This document shows positions 52,270 through 62,804 of a stretch of DNA of 64,000 bases, one piece after another. The DNA comes from Rhizophagus irregularis (Eukaryota; Glomeromycota; Glomeromycetes; Glomerales; Glomeraceae): assembly GCF_026210795.1 (NCBI RefSeq), contig NC_089431.1, positions 1,612,001-1,676,000 of the forward strand, written 5' to 3'. Every line of letters starts with the position of its first letter. The stretch's first letter is position 1. Below the pieces are notes generated by a model. That model was not told the DNA's origin, did not search any database, and worked only from the letters and a program-made list of their open reading frames with translations. The position numbers and the translations under genes were made by a program.

Positions 52270-53455
52270 ATGTCTTCACAAGCTTCTTCACCCGCTTCAC
52301 CCGCCTCAATAACGGAAGAAATATCCACTAGAACAATGTCAGACGTGGTTAGGGATTTTAATACAGAGGAGCTTATCGAATATTTGGGGAGGAAAGACTT
52401 GAAGCTCAAGGAGTCTCACTTTAAAATTTTACGCAAGGAAGAAATAACCGGTCGCTCTTTCCTCAAATTAACCGAAGAAAAACTTGAACGTTATGGTATG
52501 AAAGGAGGACCTGCAACAGTTCTTGTAGAATTTATTGAAGGCCTCAGTCAGAAATTACGAAACTATTCCTCGCTTAAAACTCTCGACGACCTGAAGGAAA
52601 TGTTACGTAGAAATAAGGTCAATGGGGAGGATATAACAAACATCAAGCAGTTTACTCCCGGTAGGTAATTAATTATTTTTTCGAAAGTGACTAGATAGCT
52701 ATATTAACTTTATTTTTTCTGTAGTCTTCGAGGAGATTAGTGATGATGATAAGGCATTCAAACACTGTATGGAGGATATTATTTTAAAACTTTCGAACGT
52801 GGAAACCATGACCGATGCTAATGAGGCGACGCGCTGTGAATTTATTTCAGCAATATTACATGCATCTATCGCGATAGCTAAAAATCTCACCTCTCAAGAC
52901 ATATTTATAGTTTTGCAGAAAGACGTTTCCGGTGAAGATGCCACTGGCCGAGTAGACTACGCGATCAAAAGTTTGGAAGACCTACTTTGTATAACTGAGG
53001 GGAAACCACGCAATATCAAGATTGGATATGCGCAGGTAAGACTACTACTCAAATTTATGTTTTTAGAGCACCAAGCCGAAAGAGAATCAATAATATTAAC
53101 GCATTTTATTTCTTAGAATCTGGCGCAACTTGAAAGTGCATTTCAGACAAATAAAAAGAAACGGACTGCGGATCAAGCATTTGGGAACGACTATTTTGAT
53201 TATATATATGGTATTGTGACTACAGGCACAGAGTGGCATTTTATCATATATACTCCTGATGGTATATACTCTACGAGCGGTAGTGAATATCAGATCAATC
53301 TCACGAAGTCCGCAGTTAAAGATAATCCCGAATTACTTCGAAGCAATGTGAAAAGGGTAATCGGCATAATTGTAGGGTTATTGAAGGATCGGGTTAGTGT
53401 AGATAGTTCCCCAACTAGCAAGAGGGCTAGGATCGAAAAAATTATTAAAAAATAA
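52270..53455 (+). CDS. SAM domain plus PD-(D/E)XK nuclease-like protein, Crinkler-type effector (346 aa)
   Basis: Three exons, 52270-52660, 52725-53035 and 53117-53455, join with matching phases and end at TAA. Residues about 20-100 are a SAM domain (VVRDFNTEELIEYL, ITGRSFLKLTEEKLERYGM, ATVLVEFIEGL), a protein-interaction module. Exons 2-3 form a restriction-endonuclease-like fold: Glu in a helix (ANEATRCEFISA), Asp in GRVDYAI, ExK in CITEGKP and a Gln motif in GYAQNLAQLE. The order E, D, ExK, Q is that of PD-(D/E)XK enzymes and all key residues are present, so DNA cleavage is plausible. A basic C-terminus (SKRARIEKIIKK) could be a nuclear signal. This is one of the few intact genes in the block. 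Confidence 0.7.
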
Positions 53456-53624
53456 TATGTATCCTGGGCTACATCCCGAACATTTGTATTTATTTTTCGC
53501 ATATATTAATAAAAAATTTTTCATTTTTTTCTTGGCAAATTTCGCTTACGGGCCGTAAGGGAAAAACATGTGATATATTTTTTTATTTTGAATGCTTATA
53601 TACATTGTATTAGTTATATAGATC

Positions 53625-55208
53625 ATGTCATCCGAGCTTGAATCATTGAAACAGCGTATCACTGAACTTGAGGCTGAGAATGCAGAGCTTAGGAAGGAGA
53701 ATACTGAGATCCGCGATCTTAGAATCAAGCTCTTGGTGTCTGATGCTGAAATAGCTGAACTTAAGCATAGGAATAACGAGTTTCTAAGAGCGAATGCGGA
53801 ATATAATGAGAGGCGTGATGCTGAAAATGCCAAACTCAGGGCCGAGAATGTTGACTTTAGAGATAGACTCACGAAAGTGGAACAGAATCAGACTCTACAA
53901 AACGCCTTAACGGCAAATGATAATTCTTTTAACAACAATTCATCTAACTTTGCTTCAGCGCCTTCGGCCAATTTGGTTGCAGAGCCAACGGTAACACAAC
54001 ATGAGAAACCGTCAGTGGATGAGGAAATGGATACTTCATTACCTGAAGAACCGATACCAGAGGAGTTGACAGAGGTAATCATATCAGCTGTTAATATGTC
54101 TGTTATGGACCAATGTGATCAGAAATCCTTGGAAGATAAGGAGACGGTTGCTTTCTTGGATGAAGAATACAAGAAAAGGGTTAGCGATGAGATCAGACAG
54201 CGCAATAGAGAGAAAAAGCTTCGAGACTTGGGTTTACCTGGTACTTCTGATATCCCTTCGTCAGAATCATCCACAAGTTCGCATCCTATCCCTAATAACC
54301 CAGTCTTATCAGAACAAAATGCTAAAATAAAAGCACCTGAAATAGATATACAGCTTTTGATACAAGAATTGCTTATAGAACCTTCGGAAGAAGATTGTGT
54401 TAAGGTTGTTAATGTGGAGGAGAGTGATCAATCGCCTGCAATCGAATTAGCACATCTATATGAAAAAACGAAATTTGCTGAAATTAGGACTATATGAGCC
54501 AAACAAGATGAAATCATGAGCTGGTATTGCTATAGAAGGTATTTTAAAAAAAGACATAGTGAGATTTTACCTGGAATTCTGGAGAATGGAGTTATTACGA
54601 ACAAAAAAGCCTATGAACTTGCGAGTGGGCAGATTTATGATGAAATGCTACAGTATCTTTCAGGAGTCTCTTGTGTAAACTTGCGCAAAAAAACCCAGCT
54701 AACTAAGCCTATATATATGTTAATTAACGAAATTGGAGAAGATAAGATTATGCGAATCAAATCTTATAGTGCAAACAAACTCTCAAAGTTAACTGACATG
54801 CAAATCGATACTATTAAAAATCATCTTACTACACAGCGTGAAAAAAATTCACGCACTCACGTGACTTCAGAAATAATCACCGGTGATGCAACTGCGCCTG
54901 TTGAATCTATGGTAAGCGTTCCTAATTCTTTAGGTGATTCCAAAGTAATCGGTCCAGATAATTCACCACCTATTCCACCAGCGCCATGCGTAAGCGCCTC
55001 CGGCCAAGATTCACATGTTCCTATCAAGATATCTAAATTCCCTGAAGATAGGAATATCATCTATGAAGCTGTACGTAAACGTTTCCCTTTCTTATCATGG
55101 ACTAAATCAATTACAAAATATCGAGATCATTTCGAATATACCAACTCTGAAGCCAAGTGCCCAGCATGTACGAGCATTCACACACATCGAGGCATATGGG
55201 GTGATTAG
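53625..55208 (+). pseudogene. coiled-coil protein with C-terminal zinc-like motif, broken by stops
   Basis: The ATG at 53625 opens a strong coiled coil (LKQRITELEAENAELRKEN). An acidic, Ser/Pro-rich middle and helical segments follow. TGA at 54495-54497 stops the frame, but coding continues in the same frame (AKQDEIMSWYCYRRYFKKRH) to a motif CPACTSIHTHRGIWGD, where TAG at 55206-55208 cuts in; beyond it TCQSKDNFYYLMC completes a CxxC...H...C pattern. Both stops stand where Trp or Arg is expected. TTTTTCGCATATATTA lies upstream at 53494. The family is unknown to me; a nucleic-acid-binding role is possible. Confidence 0.5.
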
Positions 55209-56169
55209 ACTTGCCAAAGTAAAGATAATTTCTATTATCTTATGTGTCCCTGGGATATTCATTAAAACAAGAAAGTCAAAATTGCTACACAGGTTTGCTA
55301 GATCGATCATCTGGCCGAAGGCACTTAACGCAAATGCGCAGAAGATGATAAAGGACTGAATCATCATCGTATCTTTTTTTCGACTCACGTGGGTGGCTTA
55401 GATATCGTGCACAGTAAAACGTCATCTGCAATAATACGTCACTGGCTCATGCGCAGTAGTGTGGTCGCAGTCGTTATTTTTTAGAGAATCTATTAATAAC
55501 CCCGGCCAAGAGCAATATTTTGCGTTACTATACTTATGAACATTCTCCAAAGTTCCGGTATGTTCTATCTCACTTGTTACGCAGTTCTAAATTACTAATA
55601 AAAAAACAGATCCTGATTTACATTGCGGATCGTAAGACAGGGCGCTGTTAAAAAGAGAATCAAAAATGAAAATAGAGCCGATTAGAATCTATGATTTACA
55701 GATCCTCAGATAAACGGTATATTTTTATTATCCTACTGACGTTTAGCGCATTCAAATTACGTATACAGGTTAATCACATATTAATCCGTTTTTTGAATAG
55801 GAATTAGTTGTACATGTGTGATTCGTCATCTACGGATCTCGATCCATGATGAACAAATATTCCGATTTTTATTCTTACAATTGAAATAGGGGTAGGGTAA
55901 TAATAACTATTCTACATAACGAACTTCCTTTTTTGGGAAGGCTGTGAACTTAAACAAAGATACCCACATGCGATCTTCTGTTTTGCAAGAGATCTTAGAA
56001 GTAAACGGAAAATTTTGAGATACGGCATTGCTCCATTAGTGTTACATTAAGTTGTCGGATTTACTTTTAAGCTGTATTGTTAAATTCAGGGAGGAACATT
56101 TGTTATTATTAGACGAGATCCAGGCCGTTATAATTGCTTTAGCTGAAAAAATATAATTACATCAGGAAA
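55209..56169. other. decayed coding remnant and intergenic sequence
   Basis: 55209-55360 still shows coding-like sequence of the preceding pseudogene, with stops. The rest (55360-56169) has no gene. Confidence 0.4.
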
Positions 56170-56830
56170 TTTTATAGCGCGAAAAATTGCGTAAGTTTAC
56201 GATTTTGTAAGTTTATGAAAGTTTATGGCATAATATTTTGAAAAATTTCAAAATATTACGTAAGTTTACAATTTCGTAAGATTTATGTGATATTACGGTT
56301 AAAATATTACGTAAGTTTACAATATCGTAAGATTTACGCAATATTACGGTCAAAATATTCTGCAAATTTACGAAACTGTAAACCTGCATAATATTACAGT
56401 TGAAATATTTCGAAAATTTACGAAACTGTAAACCTGCGTAATATTACGGTTAAAATATTTCAAAAATTTACGAAACTGTAAACCTGCGTAATATTACGGT
56501 TGAAATATTTCGAAAATTTACGAGACTGTAAACCTGCGTAATATTACGGTTAAAATATTTCGAAAATTTACGAGACTGTAAACCTGCGTAATATTACGGT
56601 TAAAATATTTCGAAAATTTACGAAACTGTAAACCTGCGTAATATTACGGTTGAAATATTTCAAAAATTTACGAGACTGTAAACCTGCGTAATATTACGGT
56701 TAAAATATTTCGAAAATTTACGAAACTGTAAACCTACGTAATATTACGGTTGAAATATTTCGAAAATTTACGAGACTGTAAACCTGCGTAATATTCCGTT
56801 TCGAAAATTTACGAGATTGTAAACTGCGTA
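56170..56830. repeat. 50-bp minisatellite, about 13 copies
   Basis: The unit AAAATTTACGAAACTGTAAA CCTGCGTAATATTACGGTTG AAATATTTCG recurs with an exact 50-base period (AACCTGC at 56381, 56431, 56481, 56531, 56581 and so on). Copies vary mainly at A/G and T/C sites. The first copies are degenerate. Confidence 0.85.
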
Positions 56831-57193
56831 TGCAGTAGAACGTATACAAGGGGCATGTGATACTATTGAATAATCAAAAATAATATAAACACCTTTTCTT
56901 TTATATAAACACCTTTTTTTTTAAGTTTGGGAAAGCAAATTTATTTTTATTTACGAATTTTTTATTATTTACAATTTTTATGTTAAAAATTAAAGTAAAT
57001 TCTAATTTTTATTATAACTTAATAAAAAAATATACATTTGATACTTGTTCGCTACTATTTTATAAAATAGTACCCAGGCTGTACGGCGTGGACATCAGTA
57101 TCAGTCACAGCCCAAAAAAACGTGAGTCTCCAGCCGATATTTGGTACGGACTGGGCCTAGCTACTCACTTAATAAATAAAAAAATAAAAATAA
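56831..57193. other. intergenic, nothing firm
   Basis: 57060-57170 is less AT-rich than the flanks but has no recognisable gene or RNA. An ORF of 77 codons there is not convincing. Confidence 0.35.
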
Positions 57194-57834
57194 TTATCTT
57201 TTACGATACGTAGGTAAGTTTCTCCTTCTCTTACGATCGTCACGCGTATCTAAAATTGATCAAATTTATCAAATTTAAAATGTGAACGTAAAATAGAATG
57301 TAATATTAATTATAAAATTTTATTATAGTATAATTACCCGGCCTCTCACAAAATCTTGTTCTAAATTCGCGATAATATCTTTGGCCGGTACGCGTCCACA
57401 GCCGCCACCCAGGCCGATCAGGGGTACCATTACGATAAAGGACATAGTTCTAAATATCAAAATCAGTTTGAATATTCAGTAAATACATTTAATTTATATG
57501 AATGTAATTTTATTTATTTACTTACATGGTAATCCCTGATGAGGTTCCTCCACTTTTGGCTGCACTGTTGCCCGGAAACCCTCGTTCGAAATATTCTATT
57601 TATTCTGATTCAATTAAATGGATTGGTTAATTTGAATTTAAATTCTTTCTTAAAGAAAATTATAGATATTAGTCATATGAACCTATTGGCAACAGAGTCC
57701 CAAAAATCATGGCGGCTTCTACCATTAATATTATGGTAGGCGCGGTTTCTGTCGCGGCGTATGTCGACAAGTTCGTCCATCATAGCCCAGTTCCAATGGA
57801 CGTTATAGGAACGATGACGTGTTTGGCGAGGCAT
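57194..57834 (-). CDS. Myb/SANT (trihelix-type) DNA-binding protein, four exons, 129 aa
   Basis: Exons 57834-57683, 57595-57526, 57449-57338 and 57249-57194 join in phase, from ATG (MPRQTRHRSYNVHW) to TAA. The spliced protein has one Myb/SANT-like domain: NWAMMDELVDIRRDRNRAYH, GRSRHDFWDSVANR and QCSQKWRNLIRDYH, with the conserved Trp residues of a trihelix. A WTRTGQRYYREFRTRF segment and a basic end (DDRKRRRNLPTYRKR), probably nuclear, follow. Such small proteins act as transcription factors or as partners of Harbinger transposases; no such transposase is in view. No breaks were seen. Confidence 0.65.
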
Positions 57835-58643
57835 TATTAGATTTGATTTGATTTTTATAATTTGATTTTGGGATGAGTAAAAATTTGAAAGAAAGTCGTA
57901 AAATGTCACTTTAAATAAAATTTGAACAATACCTCTTTGGTTTGATTTTATTTCTCGTTTCAATTAAAATTTAATTTATTAGACTTTTCATCATTAAACA
58001 TATTAATTAAATCTCATGCGGATATGGATTATCTAAATATAAATATCATGATTCTAAATATAGATATAAATCACTTAATTTATTTTAATTTTTTTTTAAA
58101 AAAAAATCTTAGTTTGATTTCAATTAAAAATAATTAAAAATCATGTACATGTTTTGGTTATTTAAATATAAATATCAATATATTATATTTAAAAATAAAA
58201 CAATTTATTATTAGCACATTCTATTGAATTTTAAAAAAAAATCATCAATATATCATATTTAAAAATAAAACAATTATATTCTGATTAAATATTTTGCGTA
58301 CATTTCTTAAAAAAATCATAAAAAAAATCTTGTACGTCGTACATGCAATTACTAAATATCATCCCCTTGTGATAAATAAAAAATTACGCAACACAAATTC
58401 AACACAAACTCAACACAAATTTAACAAATTTAACGAAATTTGGCCAAAATTAACAAATTTTTTACTAGAATTATCAACACAAATTGAACACAAATTTCAG
58501 TCACGATTTATTTATATCACGCCCGTGTTGTTAATAATTAAATAAATAAATCTGCATTTTATTTATGATATGGAAAACGTGACCATAAATTCTTTTAAGG
58601 ATATAATTTTATTAAAATAAATCAAAACTCCTATATCAAGTGA
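57835..58643. other. AT-rich intergenic stretch
   Basis: No gene. Short repeats AACACAAATTCAACACAAAC lie at about 58389-58430. The left end of the second Plavaka-like element should be near here, but I could not define it. Confidence 0.35.
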
Positions 58644-61600
58644 CTAAAAAATATATTTATTTACGAAATATTCATTTTGTTTATCAAATCGGGGTACTAT
58701 GTGAACGACACCATGTATAGACTCTATAGCTACAAAGTTATATAATTCTATCAATTTTAAGTGAGGACATCCATATAAATATGGGTTCCTTTTAGATTTA
58801 AAATCGTACCATTGAATTAATGCGAGATTTAGTGGTGGGTCTGTTAATACTTCTGCTAACAATAAGGCCTATAAATAATAAATATTTATTAATACTTTTA
58901 TAATAAATTATTACATAAATTGGAAAAATACCTGTCCATAACAAAGTCCTTTGTCTTATATATAATCATTTGATTCTTCAGAATCCATTGAAATAGCTAT
59001 GTCGCTAAACCATACTTTATTATGATACCTGTTTGTGGCACGCATTATGGCACCATTTTCCAGTGTTACCGATCCGTATATGTTTATTCGGGTTTCACCA
59101 ATAATTGTGAAACCATCAAGTAAATCTAGATATGAATCCAGACAACTTATAAATCTAGCAAAACCAATCTGCATTTTATTGTCTACGGAATCTTTTTTTT
59201 CATTAAAAAATGTATTTGCATCTTGTAAAGAGAATTCAAAGAGTCTTGCAGAAAATTTACAAGTGCGAGGTGTTTTTGCCGGATTCACTGAATGTTGAGA
59301 CATTCTAATAGATATTGCTTGACGTTTTATCTATTAATTTAATTTCCATCTTAAGTTATATAATAAATATATACAATAAATAAAATTTTCAAATACTTAC
59401 AGTTCGTAAAATCTGAGATTCGACATCTTTTTTATTGCTAATTCGGTAGGGTATTTTAATGAAATATTTGTGAAGACTTTCGTAAGTTTCTGTAGTATAG
59501 CCATTTATTGCGCCATAAGATCGTATTGAGTCAATAATATGATAAACCCATGAATGCAATTTAGGTAACTTCAAATTGGAAGGAGAAACAAATTTAAAAG
59601 CCTTGACAAACATCCGGGCCCATCTATGTATTGCATTCTAAAACTTAAATGTTAATTTAATTTATTTAATTTAAATTTTCAATTTTACTAAAATTTTAAT
59701 ACATACATTAAATTTCTCCAAGTCACTTTCACTAAATTCTTCATATCTACTTAAAATATACATTTCATTCCAATATTCGTACAATTTCGTAAGATCATCA
59801 TTATTTACAAAATTATCTACTTCATTGTTATTTTCATCATATAAATTATCAATAACAAATATCATGACTTTCATCAAACTTCGATATTCATTAGCAGTTA
59901 ATCTTGCAATTGACTGCAGTCCATTGGAAAAAATTTTAATGGCGGGAAAACGTGGGATTGCTGCTAGATGGCGATCTACTTCTTCAACTAATTTATTACC
60001 ATTAACATGTTGCAATTTTAAGATATCGCACGTGAAGATAATTTGATAACGAAATAAACCTAAATCTAAATGATGCATTCTGTCAGGAACAGTAGCCAAG
60101 TAGATATTTATATTCCTTGATAATATAAATATTTATAATTAATAGATATATATGTTATTATAATTATTTCTACTTTTGCATACTTACGGTAAATCCCAAA
60201 AAAAATTATGTACAGATTCTATGCAAACAGATCTTTGTGTATCATTTTCAAAATGTTTACGCATTTCATCATGAGTTCTTAGTATTACATCGTTAACCGA
60301 TAAGTCTATATTTGCAAGATTTTTCCTTTTAACTAAACAGGAGTGACATGGAAGGTTTGAATTGGAGGATTTATAAACTAAACAAAAACTTGCGGCTTCC
60401 GGCCAATCTGCAATAATAGTTGAAACTCTAGGATAAAACCAGGTATTTTCATTATTTATAAAAAGGTCTATACCATCTTTTAATAAAATAATAGGTTCTA
60501 ATAAATGACGTAAAGATTTATGAAAGGTATCACGAACCAGATCTTTATTTGCAGCTTCTAAAATTGGTAAATATCCCAAAAGTTGCTTTGCATCCTGTTT
60601 ATTACGACGCCATATTGGGATATTACCTAATGTAATATATATTGGATGCAATTGACTTTTTCCTAATGTATCTGTAGTTGTTGCATCTGAATATAAAATA
60701 ATTGATAATAATTTGGAACCAGTAGGTAAGGATTCTTGCGTAGTTTTCCACCATTTTCCAGTGTTTTGTTCACTGTAAATACTTTCTCTATTATACTATA
60801 AAATAATATAAATAAATTAAAATAAATATTATTTAAATTATTGAATTAACTAATATTTACTATTTACCTTATAGTTTTCGTAAGATAGCACAAAATTTTG
60901 TGTTATGTCAGGAACAGTTAAAATATTTTTGATGCACTGTATTAAGTTTTGATAATAAAGAAAATAATCTTTATCTTTATGTTTTGTTATAAGAACTTTA
61001 CTAAATTCTAAATTAGAAAACTTCATATTATTCATAAATGCTCGTCCCTGTTCGATATTTTTTGGTAATGGTGATTCTGTAAGATTTGAATGTTTATTAA
61101 AAAAACGTATTATTTCATTACCACCTTTATTATTTATTTTATATTTCGTTACTAATAACATTAGATCTTTATAAGCATCATTAGGAAATTCTGTGCAAGT
61201 TTTGGTATTGAGATTTTTGGGTTCTTCAAAAATTTCAGGCTCTTCAGAAATTTCAAGCTCTTCAGATGAATCTAATATATTTTCAAAGTTACTATCTTCA
61301 AGGCTCATCTCTGATATTGCACTTCCAATACTGTCAAATGACATATTTTGTACATCATTATCATCATCCACCTAAAATTATAAACCAAATGAGTTAGTAT
61401 AATTTGAGCTTTTTTCTTAAGAGCTTTAAAAAGAATAATCTGGAATAACATAATTACCTCAACTTTATCATTTTCATATTCACTACTTAGATTACTTCTT
61501 GTATCCATTTCACTGCTATATTTTTCACTATCATTATTATCATCATCTTCTTCTACTTCTAATTCTACATTTTTTAAGCATTTTTGGGCGTGTTGAGTAT

Positions 61601-61652
61601 ATGCAAAGCGTTGACTGAATATTCGCATACAAAGGGGGCATTTGAAACTCAT
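58644..61652 (-). CDS. Plavaka-like transposase, copy 2 (one in-frame stop near the C-terminus)
   Basis: Exon 1 begins at 61652 with a C2H2 finger (CPLCMRIFSQRF...HAQKC). The exon at 61380-60888 is an acidic linker followed by EIIRFFNKHSNL. The exon from 60796 covers LLSIILYSDATTTDTLGKS, NIPIWRRNKQDAK and CHSCLVKRK. The next has VPDRMHHLDLGLFRYQ, and later ones KLPKLHSWVYH, ESLHKYFIKIPYRISN and HIVPRFDKQNEYFVNKY. These match copy 1 exon by exon at moderate identity, so the two are distinct families rather than recent duplicates. One TAA (58958-58956) interrupts the second-last exon shortly before its donor. The protein would cut and paste the element by binding its ends. Confidence 0.75.
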
Positions 61653-62804
61653 GTTGCTAAATTAACGCGTCAAATTTGATGAAAAGTATCAATTCACTAT
61701 TCAATTTATATAAGATTTTGTGTGCTAATAAAATTATATTGCAAATTTATTGTAAAAATTTAATGAATTATTGAATGGATTACAATTGATTGAGTTATTT
61801 GAATAGATACAACTACGCAAATTTACGCATTAATGAACTGTAAGAATCTGATGGCTAATGTCACGGAATAATTCGCAAATTTACGCATTATAGCAAAATT
61901 CAAAATATGCGAAACACTCAGCAATTTTGCTGCCAGTACAACTACGCAAATTTACGCATTAATGAATGGAACTGGCTGTAAGAATCTGGTGGCTAATGTC
62001 GCGGAATAATTCGCAAATTTACGCATTATAGCAAAATTTAAAATATGCGAAACACTTAGCAATTTTGCTGCCAGGAACTTGCCGAGTTCGTGAGCTGGCA
62101 AATTTTGAATTTGCTGTAACGGGCTGTAAGAATCCGGATGGCTAATACGGCTTATTCAATCGGCTAATCATCTGATAATCAGCCACAAATTTATTGGCTT
62201 AACACATTTTACAATAATGGACGGATGATCAGCCACAAATTTATGCGATAATCAGTTATAAGCGTTCAAGATCACTATCAATCTAATCAGCCAAATGAAT
62301 TCACTCGCTGCAACTTTTTTTTGCCATGCATACAAGCCCCAACATGTGTAACATGTTATTTTTTTATAAATGGATGTTGATTAATACTTCAATTGTACTA
62401 TATGCTTTTACGAGAGTTTTTTTAAAAATTCTCTCATGAAAGTGTTACAATTTTTTTTTCATAATATCACAATGCAAAATTTTTGCATTAGTTCATTCAT
62501 TTTTCGTAATATTTCGCATTAGTTCATCCATTTTTCGCAATATTTCGCAAGTTTTTTTTCTTTTTTAGTATAGAATGGCGGAAATGACGTTATGACAACT
62601 TGCCTCCTTTTTCTGAACCTCTGGTTCATGTATTCCCCCTTTTTCGTATTTTTAGTTCCTCATTTTCAAATTTCTGATTCATGTCTTTCCCCTTTTTCTC
62701 ATATTTTTCTCCTTTCGTATTTCTAGTTCCTCTTCAAATTTCTAGTAATATCTTTTTCTCCCTTTCGAGTTTAGTTCATATTTCCTCCCTCACATATTAT
62801 CCCG
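61653..62804. other. bidirectional spacer of Plavaka-2 with a 129-bp direct repeat
   Basis: Two copies of a unit with ACGCAAATTTACGCATT, ATTCGCAAATTTACGCATTA and AATTTTGCTGCCAG start at 61808 and 61937; the second carries a short insertion (GGAACTGGC). The spacer separates the divergent transposase and accessory genes and probably contains their promoters and transposase binding sites. CT-rich sequence precedes the accessory gene. Confidence 0.55.

Noticed and set aside
27242-55208. A reassigned UGA codon (Trp) explaining the many in-frame TGA codons
   Set aside because: Intact genes in the window use TGG for Trp, some of the breaks are TAA or TAG, and frameshifts accompany them, so decay is the simpler reading.
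57040-57190. A possible structural RNA (5S-like GC-richer patch)
   Set aside because: No 5S, tRNA or snRNA consensus could be matched.
57338-57449. A macro-domain-like reading (VPLIGLGGGCG) of this exon in another frame
   Set aside because: The Myb/SANT frame joins all four exons in phase and gives a complete domain with a stop. The other frame does not.
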